Shown: one piece after another, positions 33,546-40,538 of the stretch
Numbering within the stretch: position 1 is the stretch's first letter
Layout of the letters: the number at the start of each line of letters is the position of its first letter
Source of the DNA: Elusimicrobiota bacterium
GTDB taxonomy: Bacteria > Elusimicrobiota > Elusimicrobia > UBA1565 > UBA9628
Length of the DNA stretch: 54,012 nucleotides
Assembly (NCBI GenBank): GCA_016218575.1
Contig: JACRDN010000013.1
Coordinates: 1-54,012 of the forward strand
Direction of reading: 5' to 3'
Made by a program: the position numbers and the translations under genes
Notes under the pieces: generated by a model
Seen by the model: only the letters and a program-made list of their open reading frames with translations
What the model was told of the DNA's origin: nothing
The model's database searches: none

Positions 33546-34286
33546 TTGAATAGTTCCGTGGTTGGCCTATTGCTGAGCGTCCTCTTCGCGCTTCCCTTAT
33601 CGGCGCAGACGGCCAAGCCGCGGCTGGCCATAGTCATAGACGACTTCGGCTTGACCTACAAGAAGAACGTGCCGGACGAGGATTGGATGAGGATTTCCTG
33701 GCCGGTCACCTTCGCGGTGATGCCCGAGTCTCCCCGGACCAAGGAGGCGGCCCGGCAGGCCAAGGGAGCGGGCCATGAGCTCGTCATTCATTTTCCCTTC
33801 GACCCGTTCCTGAGCCTGGAACTTCCCAAGGATAAGGTGTCAGCCGAGGACGTGGAGAAGGTCCGCAAGCTCTTGGACAAGGCCTACAAGCAGATCCCGA
33901 GCCCCGCCGGCCTCAACAACCATAGATCCTACAAAGCCACCAAGAACCGCCCGCTCATGGCGGAATTCATGCGCCTGTTGAAGCCGCGCGGGGGTTATTT
34001 CTTGGACAGCAAGGTCTCGGAGAAATCCGCGGCTTTCGCGGAGGCGCAAGCCGCGGGCATCCCGGCCGTTCTCAATTGGATCTTCCTAGACACCGCCCAG
34101 GTCCACACCAAGGAGTTCTGCGTCAAAAATCTGCGCCAGGCCGCCGCCCGCGCGCGCAAGCGGGGAGAGGCCGTCGCCATCGGCCATCATTATTTCCACG
34201 GCACCTACGAATGCCTGACCGAAGAAGTGCCTAAGCTCCAGAAGGAAGGCTTCGAGTTCGTTTTCGCCTCGGCCTTGGCCCGCTAA
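33546..34286 (+). CDS. Divergent polysaccharide deacetylase family protein (YibQ-like)
   Basis: The 246-aa exported protein has a signal peptide followed by 'PRLAIVIDDFG', then 'WPVTFAVMPESP', 'GHELVIHFPFDP', 'GLNNHRS' and 'AIGHHYFHGTYE'. This is the layout of the divergent polysaccharide deacetylase family, with an NodB-like barrel. Activity on envelope polysaccharide is expected but unproven. The start appears to be TTG 33546 (GTG 33558 is possible), without a clear Shine-Dalgarno sequence. Confidence 0.85.
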   Translation: MNSSVVGLLLSVLFALPLSAQTAKPRLAIVIDDFGLTYKKNVPDEDWMRISWPVTFAVMPESPRTKEAARQAKGAGHELVIHFPFDPFLSLELPKDKVSAEDVEKVRKLLDKAYKQIPSPAGLNNHRSYKATKNRPLMAEFMRLLKPRGGYFLDSKVSEKSAAFAEAQAAGIPAVLNWIFLDTAQVHTKEFCVKNLRQAAARARKRGEAVAIGHHYFHGTYECLTEEVPKLQKEGFEFVFASALAR

Positions 34287-34290
34287 GCCC

Positions 34291-34920
34291 TCAGCGCTGG
34301 GAGCGGGAGAGCTCTCCCATAGCCCCGGCCGGGCCGCGCGCCGGATGCAGGAAAGTGTAGGCGTAGCGGATCTTGTCCTTGCCCTCCAGCGCGAACTTGA
34401 TGCGATGGATTCCAGGGCGGTCCCGGTAAACGATGGAGAACTCCCGGTCGTAGCCCGGCTCCGAGAGGGCGGAGACCCAAGCCTTGCCGTCGAGGCGCGC
34501 GCCCGGCAGGCTGTCGAGCTCCACGCTTGCGCCGTAGCGGCCCGGGTCGCTCCAGAAGGAGCCCGTCAATTTCCCATGCAGGACGTTCTTGGCGTGGGTA
34601 TGGTAATCCATGCTGGAGAGCGTCACACGGTAGGAGCCGCCGCTCCTTTTTATCTCGAGCAGTATCTCATAACGCCCGCCCCCGTAGTAGCTCAGGCCTT
34701 CCCAGCGCCCGGCCACGTCCTTCAAAGAGGCCTTATTCTTCCCGTCGCCCGGCGGTTCGGCGTCGGGGAGGGGGGATTCGGCTGAAGGCTCCTGGGCGCA
34801 GCTCAAGGGCTGGAAAGGGTGCCCGGTGAGCCGGGGCTTGGAGCCGTCGGAGCAACGCGGGCCTTCCTGGGCCGACAGGGCCCAAGGCGAGGCGAGAAGT
34901 CCCATCAGCAGCCATTTCAT
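34291..34920 (-). CDS. Secreted protein encoded directly behind tRNA-Leu (209 aa)
   Basis: Not recognised. ATG 34920 gives the signal peptide 'MKWLLMGLLASPWALSAQ'; Cys residues follow in 'GPRCSDGS' and 'LSCAQEPS', then a beta-rich domain ('WEGLSYYGGGRYEILLEI'). The ATG lies 6 nt after the 3' end of tRNA-Leu on the same strand, so tRNA processing would leave an almost leaderless mRNA and no separate ribosome-binding site exists. An earlier in-frame ATG lies inside the tRNA and is unlikely. Confidence 0.68.
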   Translation of the reverse strand: MKWLLMGLLASPWALSAQEGPRCSDGSKPRLTGHPFQPLSCAQEPSAESPLPDAEPPGDGKNKASLKDVAGRWEGLSYYGGGRYEILLEIKRSGGSYRVTLSSMDYHTHAKNVLHGKLTGSFWSDPGRYGASVELDSLPGARLDGKAWVSALSEPGYDREFSIVYRDRPGIHRIKFALEGKDKIRYAYTFLHPARGPAGAMGELSRSQR

Positions 34921-34926
34921 GGAAAT

Positions 34927-35011
34927 TGCCGAGGGCGGGACTCGAACCCGCACGGCCCAGAGGACCGCAGCATTTTGAGTGCTGTGCGTCTGCCAGTTCC
35001 GCCACCTCGGC
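34927..35011 (-). tRNA. tRNA-Leu (anticodon CAA)
   Basis: The minus strand folds into an 85-nt class II tRNA: acceptor GCCGAGG/CCTCGGC, anticodon arm CAGCA-CTCAAAA-TGCTG (anticodon CAA), a variable arm, and T arm GCGGG-TTCGAGT-CCCGC. CCA is not encoded, unlike tRNA-Arg in this window. A TAAAAT -10 candidate lies at 35020-35025 (minus strand). Confidence 0.93.
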
Positions 35012-35101
35012 GCCGAAAAATTTTAGCATTTTGGGCGAATGTCCGACACGTGACAGCAACACTACACTGGGTCCCGCGATTTTGGTATCTTGAAGGCTCC
35101 G

Positions 35102-36061
35102 ATGGACGAAACCGACGAACAGCTGGCGCTGGCGGCCTGCGCCGGGGACCGGGAGGCTTTCAGGCGCCTGGTCCACCGCCACCAGGCTCCGGTGGCCGGC
35201 CTCCTGTTGGGCCTGTGCCGGGAGGCCGCCGCGGCGGAAAACGCGGCCAAGGAGGCTTTTTCCAGGGCTTTGCGCGAGCTCTCCTCCTTCGAGCCCCGCT
35301 CCAGCTTCCGGACCTGGATAGCCCGCTTGGCGCTCAAGGCCGCGCGGCCCCGGCGCGGCCGGCGGGGCTGGAAGGCCTTGGAGGCGCTCTCCCCCTTTCC
35401 CATGCCCGAGGGGCTGCAAAGGAGAATCGCCCTCGAGCGGGACATGGAGGGGCTCTCTTGGAGGCAGAGGCAGATCCTGGGACTCCGGCTGGAGGGCTAC
35501 GGGCCCGGGGAAATCGCGCAGGTCTTGGTTTCAGGTGAAGCTTTGGCCGTCTCCGAGCTCGGCGCCGCCGTGCGGCGCCTGGGAGGGCTCGAGCGCCGCG
35601 GCAATACGGGCCCTGACTGCCGTATCATGGAGAGCCTCTGGGCTTGCTGGCCGGCGCTTGACGCGGCTCCTGCGGAGGCGGGCCTGCACGCGGCGGCCTG
35701 CCCTCCGTGCGCCGACGAGCTAGAGAAATTCAGGCATTTGTGCTGCCGGGCCACGGGCGCTGACCGCCGCCCTTTGGCCTTCCATGCCATGGCCGACAAG
35801 GTTTGGCTGGCTCGCCTGGCCGAGTCCAACTGCGCCGCGATTTCCGGGAGTAGGCCCCGCGTCCCATCCTGGGTGCCCGCCCTCCTCTGCGCCGCGGCGG
35901 CGTTGCTTGTTTTTGGTTTCTGGAAACGGCACGCCAAGCCCGTCCCCGCCTCCGCCAATCCGGCCCCGGTCGCGGACTCCTCCGTTGCGCGCCGCAGAGC
36001 CCGGTCCCCGGCGGCGGCGTTCAGGCTGAGGTCCGGTCTTGGACGGACCCGCCCCCGCTGA
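35102..36061 (+). CDS. ECF sigma-like protein fused to a ZAS anti-sigma domain and TM segment
   Basis: The 319-aa protein joins two normally separate parts. Residues 1-80 are sigma-2-like ('DREAFRRLVHRHQAPV', 'EAFSRALRELSSFEPRSSFR', 'TWIARLAL'), and 105-160 are sigma-4-like ('LSWRQRQILGLRLEGYGPGEIAQVL', shown here as LSWRQRQILG and GYGPGEIAQVL). Residues 178-215 carry the zinc-anti-sigma pattern HxxxCxxC (His196, Cys200, Cys203), followed by a TM helix (about 256-274) and an Arg-rich tail. Key sigma-2 promoter-melting residues look weak. It may be a self-tethered or inactive sigma factor. No recognised partner gene adjoins. Confidence 0.72.
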   Translation: MDETDEQLALAACAGDREAFRRLVHRHQAPVAGLLLGLCREAAAAENAAKEAFSRALRELSSFEPRSSFRTWIARLALKAARPRRGRRGWKALEALSPFPMPEGLQRRIALERDMEGLSWRQRQILGLRLEGYGPGEIAQVLVSGEALAVSELGAAVRRLGGLERRGNTGPDCRIMESLWACWPALDAAPAEAGLHAAACPPCADELEKFRHLCCRATGADRRPLAFHAMADKVWLARLAESNCAAISGSRPRVPSWVPALLCAAAALLVFGFWKRHAKPVPASANPAPVADSSVARRRARSPAAAFRLRSGLGRTRPR

Positions 36062-36066
36062 CGGCC

Positions 36067-36297
36067 ATGCCGCGCTGGATCCGCGTCAAGGCTCATCCGG
36101 GGTCGCGCGAGGACTCCATCGAGGCGAAAGGCCAGGATTCTTACGAGGTTCGGGTGCGGGCCAAGGCCCAGGCGGGGAAAGCCAACGAGGCGGTCCTAAG
36201 CCGTCTCTCCCGGCATTTGGGCCTTGAGCGCAAGCGCCTGCGCCTCGTCAAAGGAGGAAGTTCTCCTAATAAAATCGTCGCCGTTCTGGGGAGTTAG
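36067..36297 (+). CDS. DUF167 / YggU-family protein
   Basis: The 76-aa protein matches the small DUF167 fold: 'IRVKAHPGSREDSIE', 'YEVRVRAKAQAGKANEAVL', 'LSRHLGLERKRLRLVKGGSS..K'. The biochemical role of the family is not established. It starts 5 bp after the sigma/anti-sigma fusion, so it may be cotranscribed with it. Confidence 0.88.
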   Translation: MPRWIRVKAHPGSREDSIEAKGQDSYEVRVRAKAQAGKANEAVLSRLSRHLGLERKRLRLVKGGSSPNKIVAVLGS

Positions 36298-36585
36298 ACC
36301 CCACCAATCGCGTGACACTTGCGGAGGATTGGGACGCCTCCTCGAAGGGGCCGAGCGCTTTTGGGCTGCGACCGCGTCGCTCGTCGCTCACATACCGCTG
36401 CGGGTATGCTCGCTCCTTGCTTCTTGTCTCGCTCCAAAATCGCTCGGCCAAATTGATCATATTATTACTTGACAGGGCCTAACGTACTGCTTACGGATTT
36501 TATGCTTCTCAAACTTTATGAAACTTTTTCGAGTTTCGCGTGTTAGAGAGTTGGAGATGGCAAGCCATCAGAGCCGAGCTAGGAA
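36298..36585. other. Intergenic region with a large inverted repeat
   Basis: No coding signal is evident. Positions 36349-36449 form a long hairpin: GGCCGAGCG (36349-36357) pairs with CGCTCGGCC (36441-36449), extended by TTTTGG/CCAAAA, and an inner CATACC/GGTATG stem lies at 36391-36408. The segment between is rich in repeated CGCTC. A TTGACA at 36469-36474 may be the -35 of the sigma gene at 36586, but no good -10 is visible. Confidence 0.6.
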
Positions 36586-37104
36586 ATGACGACCGCCGCC
36601 GGCTTTGAGGACTTCATCCGGGAGCATCAAGACATGGTTTATACGACGGCGTTGAGGCTTTTGGGGCGCCGACAGGAAGCCGAGGATATGGCGCAGGAGG
36701 CGTTCCTAAAGGCCTACCATAGCTACGAAGATCTCAAACAGAGCCCGAATGTGGGCGGTTGGCTTCGCCTAGTCACGAGGAATCTTTGCCTCAACCATCT
36801 CGAGCGCCATCGAAACCGCTTCCGGCTGTTCAGTGAGATGGAGTCTGAAGATGGGGCTGTTTTCGAGGAGTCTATCGCAGAACCTGGGGGGAGCTCCATC
36901 GCCCAGGGGCTCAATGCCAAACTTGAGGAGGCCTTGATTAAGCTGCCGCAGTCCCAACGCCTGCCTTTAGTCCTTTTTCATTATGAGGGAATGAGCTATG
37001 AAGAGATTGCCCGGAAGATGGGTGTCTCGCTTGGGAAGATCAAGAGCGACATTTTCCGCGGGCGCGCGGCTTTGCGCCGGATATTGGGGGAGGAGTTGGC
37101 ATGA
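36586..37104 (+). CDS. ECF-family RNA polymerase sigma factor
   Basis: The 172-aa protein is a standard ECF sigma factor. Sigma-2 shows 'FIREHQDMVYTTALRLLG', 'AEDMAQEAFLKAY' and 'GGWLRLVTRNLCLNHL'. Sigma-4 shows 'LPQSQRLPLVLFHYEGMSYEEIARKMGVSLGKIKSDIFRGR' (noted as LPQSQRLPLVLFHYEG and SYEEIARKMGVSLGKIKS). It directs RNA polymerase to a specific regulon. The stop overlaps the next gene by 4 bp, which encodes a membrane protein in the usual anti-sigma position. Confidence 0.93.
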   Translation: MTTAAGFEDFIREHQDMVYTTALRLLGRRQEAEDMAQEAFLKAYHSYEDLKQSPNVGGWLRLVTRNLCLNHLERHRNRFRLFSEMESEDGAVFEESIAEPGGSSIAQGLNAKLEEALIKLPQSQRLPLVLFHYEGMSYEEIARKMGVSLGKIKSDIFRGRAALRRILGEELA

Positions 37105-37523
37105 GCGTCGAGGAACGTGATTTAGAGTTAGAGAGAAGAATCAGGGCTATCCCGATGAGCCGGGCGCCAAGGACTCTCTTGCCTCGAGTGATGGCGGCCA
37201 TTGGCGTGGAGGCGGCAAGGCCTTGGTGGCGGCGAATCTGGTGGGCTTGGCCAGTTCCGGCGCGTGCGGCACTGGTGCTTGCGCTGGTGGTTCTGGCAGG
37301 CCTCTCGCTTCGGATTGAGCTTAGTCTTGTCGTGGCGGGACTAAAAAGCTTTTTTGTCATGAAAATGTGCGTCGCGTGGATATGGGGGCTGGCTCCCATT
37401 TTTTGGCATGCCGCAGGCCAGCCGCTCCACGGGCTTGTCGTTGTCATGTTCCTATTCTTTGCGGCATTCGGGGTTGGATTTGCGCGCTTGGCGGCAGGAG
37501 GTCCGGGAGCCAGGCATTTATAG
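37101..37523 (+). CDS. Membrane protein in anti-sigma position
   Basis: The 140-aa protein has a short acidic cytoplasmic N-terminus ('VEERDLELERRIRAIPMSRAP') and about three TM helices. It contains no HxxxCxxC zinc motif, so it is not a classical ZAS anti-sigma factor. Its position, overlapping the ECF sigma stop as ATGA, suggests it sequesters that sigma factor. Confidence 0.65.
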   Translation: MSVEERDLELERRIRAIPMSRAPRTLLPRVMAAIGVEAARPWWRRIWWAWPVPARAALVLALVVLAGLSLRIELSLVVAGLKSFFVMKMCVAWIWGLAPIFWHAAGQPLHGLVVVMFLFFAAFGVGFARLAAGGPGARHL

Positions 37524-37544
37524 AGTCGTGGAGGAGGAAGCTCA

Positions 37545-38903
37545 ATGAAACGCGTTATAATGGGATTTTTAGCATGGACGCTCATGGCGCTGGTTGCCGG
37601 AGGCGTGGACGCTGGGGTTGCCCATGGGGAGAGGGGCTCGCGGCTTGTCATGATCGGGCATGACGCCTTGGTCGAGGAAGGCCAGACCGTTTCTGAGGTG
37701 GTCGTAATCGGCGGCTCGGCCAAGATTCGCGGGAAGGTTGCTGGGCGGGTTGTCGTCATTGGCGGAATGGCCGATATCGACGGTGCGGTCGGCGATGAGG
37801 TGGTGGTTCTTGGCTCTGCCAAGATTGGGCCCAAGGCGGTCCTGGCATCGCGACTGGTTGTTATCGGCAGCGCCTTCGAAGCCGATCCGCTCTCGAGTAT
37901 AAGGGGAGAGAAAACCATCATTTCCCTGCAGCGCATGAAGTCCCCTTTGGGTCGTTTTGGGGAGTGGGTCATGTCGGGACCTTTTAAAGGCCGACCCGTT
38001 GCCCCTGGGGTCTTATGGAGTTGGCTCTTGGTATTGTCGTTTGGGCTTCTTTACGTGCTGACTGCGGCTGGCGCGCCTGCGGCCGTTGAGGCATGCGCCA
38101 AGGCCATCCAAGAACGACCGATGAGCGTTCTGTTGGCGGGAATCCTGGGGTTTTCAGGTTTGGCTCCCTTTGCGTTTTTCCTAGTCGCGACAGTTGCCGG
38201 CATCGCGGTGATTCCCTTCCTCGCGGTGGCGGTCTTTGCGGCGGCAGTGGTCGGCAAGGCCGGAGTCTGTCGATTTATGGGCAACAAGGCTCAGGTGCAG
38301 AATCCGATCCTCGCGACAACTGCGGGCGCAGCGGCGTTGGCCGCGCTCTACGCAGTTCCTTTGATAGGTCTGGCGAGCTGGATGCTGAGCACCCTGTTTG
38401 GTTTTGGAGCAGCGCTTCTTGCTGGGGTTGAAGCCTTGAAGGGAGAGACCGCTTCCGCCGAGGAGTCTGTCGCCGCGCCTGCGCTCGCCGAGGTGGCTCC
38501 GGCGCTTGAAGCCGCGGCTTTGCCTTACGCGGGTTTTTGGCTGCGAATGGCCGCCATCGTCATCGACGCCTTCGCCTGGCTTGTGATTGGAGGGATGACG
38601 AACTTGATAGCCCTTGGCCTCGGGGGTTGGGCTCTTTATCAGATTGGGATGTGGACCTGGAAGGGAACGACCCTGGGCGGGATGATCGTGGGGATCAAGG
38701 GAGTGCGGCTCGATGGCCGTTCCATGGACTTCACAGTGGCGTTGGTGCGCCATTTGGCGAGCTATCTCTCCATCCTGCCGATGTTCTTGGGATTTTTCTG
38801 GGCGGGGTGGGATCCCGAAAAGCAGGCTTGGCACGACAAAATCGCGGGCACGATCGTCGTGCGACTGCCCAGTCAGGGCGGAGCGCCTCCCGCGAGGTCC
38901 TAA
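37545..38903 (+). CDS. Polymer-forming-repeat / RDD-domain membrane protein
   Basis: The 452-aa protein starts with a signal peptide. Residues ~35-110 hold beta-helix repeats of bactofilin type ('EVVVIGGSAKIRGKVAGRVV', 'IGGMADIDGAVGDEVV', 'LGSAKIG'). About four TM helices follow, and the C-terminus is an RDD domain ('AGFWLRMAAIVIDAFAWL', 'TWKGTTLGGMIVGIKGVRL', 'RHLASYLSILP', 'KQAWHDKIAGTIVV'). It is 21 bp after the anti-sigma-like gene with a good GGAGG site, so it is probably the output or sensor of the sigma operon. Confidence 0.8.
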   Translation: MKRVIMGFLAWTLMALVAGGVDAGVAHGERGSRLVMIGHDALVEEGQTVSEVVVIGGSAKIRGKVAGRVVVIGGMADIDGAVGDEVVVLGSAKIGPKAVLASRLVVIGSAFEADPLSSIRGEKTIISLQRMKSPLGRFGEWVMSGPFKGRPVAPGVLWSWLLVLSFGLLYVLTAAGAPAAVEACAKAIQERPMSVLLAGILGFSGLAPFAFFLVATVAGIAVIPFLAVAVFAAAVVGKAGVCRFMGNKAQVQNPILATTAGAAALAALYAVPLIGLASWMLSTLFGFGAALLAGVEALKGETASAEESVAAPALAEVAPALEAAALPYAGFWLRMAAIVIDAFAWLVIGGMTNLIALGLGGWALYQIGMWTWKGTTLGGMIVGIKGVRLDGRSMDFTVALVRHLASYLSILPMFLGFFWAGWDPEKQAWHDKIAGTIVVRLPSQGGAPPARS

Positions 38904-38931
38904 TATAGCAGGATGCGGCGGCCCAAGTCGG

Positions 38932-39828
38932 TTAGGGGTTGCGGAGAGTCTCGCAAAACTCTGAGGAAGTGGCAATGAACGACAGCTCGCCCACCATGGG
39001 TTTTGTGGCGACGACCTTGGACGCCATGAGTCCGCTTTTGTCCTTCACGAAGTCGGGTAGGATGGGCTTGCCGGCGAGCACTCCCTGTATTTGGCCCGTG
39101 CTTAAGTCAAAAACAGGGCTTCCAGAACTTGCGGCATAGGCATCGGCGTCGGCGAAAATGAAGGGCAGGTTGGGGCTCGGCCTGTCGATAATAACCTTGA
39201 AGCCGTCCACGAATTTGACCGTCAGGCCCATAGGATAGCCGATATAAAACATTTCCCGTCCCGTGAGATTCTCTCCCGAGTTGTCATGCACAGCAATAGG
39301 GGGGTGGGCTTTTGCGTTCGCCGACCTATCGAGCCTAACCAGAGCTGTCGCCGCATAGCCTTTCTTGCGAACGCGGATGACCTTCTCACAGCTGAATACT
39401 TCACCCCGCGCAACGAATGAGGGGAAGGCGCCGTCTAGCGAGGTCCTGTATCCGAAGACGAGCTTGATTGCTCCGCAGGGGAAGTCGTCCAGGCAGTGCT
39501 TGGCGGTGAGAACGAGGTCCGGCGCCACCAGTGCCCCCGAGCAGAAAGGACCCATGGGCTGACCGTAGAAGCGCTCTTTGGGACTGTATCCATTCGTGTC
39601 GTCAAAGGGGCGAGTCGCAAGCCGCGCCCAGCCCAGGCTGTCAAGGGAAACGGCGCCAGCCGCGAACAGGGCCACGGAGCTGTCCATGAGGCGCCGATGT
39701 TTCTCATTTTTCACCTCCGGGTAGTCTACGCGGTTGTCCTGATCGAAAATCACCGCGGCCGCGGGCAGTCCGTACAATCCAATAAAGACCAAGGCAGCCG
39801 CGGCCTTAAAGGCGGCGCCTTTCATCAT
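38932..39828 (-). CDS. Secreted trypsin-like serine protease (S1 family)
   Basis: The 298-aa protein has a signal peptide ('AAALVFIGLYGLPAAA') and an S1/V8-like fold. The catalytic triad is visible: His111 in 'VLTAKHC', Asp167 in 'ALVRLDR', and Ser235 in 'AASSGSPVF', which replaces the usual GDSGGP. Cys residues near His111 (Cys96, Cys112, Cys118) suggest disulfides. It is probably active outside the cytoplasm. ATG 39828 follows the -10 by 6 nt; a second ATG is directly adjacent. Confidence 0.88.
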   Translation of the reverse strand: MMKGAAFKAAAALVFIGLYGLPAAAVIFDQDNRVDYPEVKNEKHRRLMDSSVALFAAGAVSLDSLGWARLATRPFDDTNGYSPKERFYGQPMGPFCSGALVAPDLVLTAKHCLDDFPCGAIKLVFGYRTSLDGAFPSFVARGEVFSCEKVIRVRKKGYAATALVRLDRSANAKAHPPIAVHDNSGENLTGREMFYIGYPMGLTVKFVDGFKVIIDRPSPNLPFIFADADAYAASSGSPVFDLSTGQIQGVLAGKPILPDFVKDKSGLMASKVVATKPMVGELSFIATSSEFCETLRNP

Positions 39829-39834
39829 GCCAGA

Positions 39835-39868
39835 AGTGTAGGGTATTTTCGAGTCTTTGCCCAGGGTT
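39835..39868 (-). promoter_or_regulatory. CCC-N22-type promoter of the serine protease gene
   Basis: On the minus strand AACCCT (39863-39868) is 22 bp from TACACT (39835-39840), which ends 6 nt before ATG 39828. A leaderless transcript is predicted. Confidence 0.55.
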
Positions 39869-39883
39869 CCGGCGGCAAAAAGC

Positions 39884-39889
39884 TATAAT
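39884..39889 (+). promoter_or_regulatory. -10 element of the CoA-binding protein gene
   Basis: TATAAT lies 6 nt before ATG 39896, predicting a leaderless mRNA. No -35 is recognised; it is divergent from the protease promoter. Confidence 0.6.
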
Positions 39890-39895
39890 CAAAAC

Positions 39896-40264
39896 ATGGC
39901 GACCGTCGCCGTGGTGGGGGCGTCGAAGGATCGGGGCAAGTACGGCTGCAAGGCCGTGCGCGCCTATCTTCAAAAGGGCTACGAGGTGTTCCCCGTCAAC
40001 CCGCGCGAGACCGACATCGAGGGGCTCAAGGTCTACCGTTCCGTCCTTGATATCCCAACGGAGTTGGATCGTGTGACAGTGTACCTTCCCCCGGTCGCGG
40101 GGCTCAAGGTAATCGAGGAAATCGCCCGAAAGGGGACCAAGGAGCTCTATCTCAACCCCGGCTCGGAAAGCCAGGAACTCATCGATAAGGCGCGCTCTTT
40201 GGGGCTCAACCCCATCCTGGCCTGCAGCATCGTGGAGATCGGCGTCAGCCCCCAGAGCGTTTGA
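39896..40264 (+). CDS. CoA-binding Rossmann-fold protein
   Basis: The 122-aa protein matches the CoA_binding_2 family: 'MATVAVVGASKDRGKYGCKA', 'GYEVFPVNPRE', 'GLKVYRSVLDIP', 'VTVYLPPVAGLKVIEEIA' and 'ELYLNPGSESQELI'. This family binds CoA and is usually single-domain and of unclear role. It precedes the CDGSH gene by 12 bp. Confidence 0.9.
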   Translation: MATVAVVGASKDRGKYGCKAVRAYLQKGYEVFPVNPRETDIEGLKVYRSVLDIPTELDRVTVYLPPVAGLKVIEEIARKGTKELYLNPGSESQELIDKARSLGLNPILACSIVEIGVSPQSV

Positions 40265-40276
40265 AACGGAGAAATC

Positions 40277-40522
40277 ATGTCCGAACCTAAAGCGACCCAG
40301 AAATTCCCCTACGTGATCGAGGAGCCCGCGGGCAAGAAGGCCTGGTGCGCCTGCGGGGAATCCCAAAAGCAGCCCTATTGCGACGGCTCGCATGCCCGCC
40401 TTAATACCGGGATCTCACCCATCCGCGTGGAGTTGTCGGAAGGGAAAAAAGTGGCATGGTGCGGCTGCCGGCGGTCCAAGAACAAGCCTTACTGCGACGG
40501 CTCCCACCGGTCCCTGCCGTAG
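40277..40522 (+). CDS. Double CDGSH iron-sulfur protein
   Basis: The 81-aa protein has two CDGSH-type motifs, 'CACGESQKQPYCDGSH' and 'CGCRRSKNKPYCDGSH', each with the CxC...CxxxH ligand set for a [2Fe-2S] cluster. Tandem CDGSH proteins are known; their function in bacteria is not settled but usually redox-related. There is no TM anchor. It is probably cotranscribed with the CoA-binding protein. Confidence 0.93.
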   Translation: MSEPKATQKFPYVIEEPAGKKAWCACGESQKQPYCDGSHARLNTGISPIRVELSEGKKVAWCGCRRSKNKPYCDGSHRSLP

Positions 40523-40538
40523 CGGGGTCGCCAAGCAC

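Noticed and set aside
36349-36449. Rho-independent terminator of the DUF167 gene
   Set aside because: The structure is far larger than an intrinsic terminator and has no T-run on either strand.
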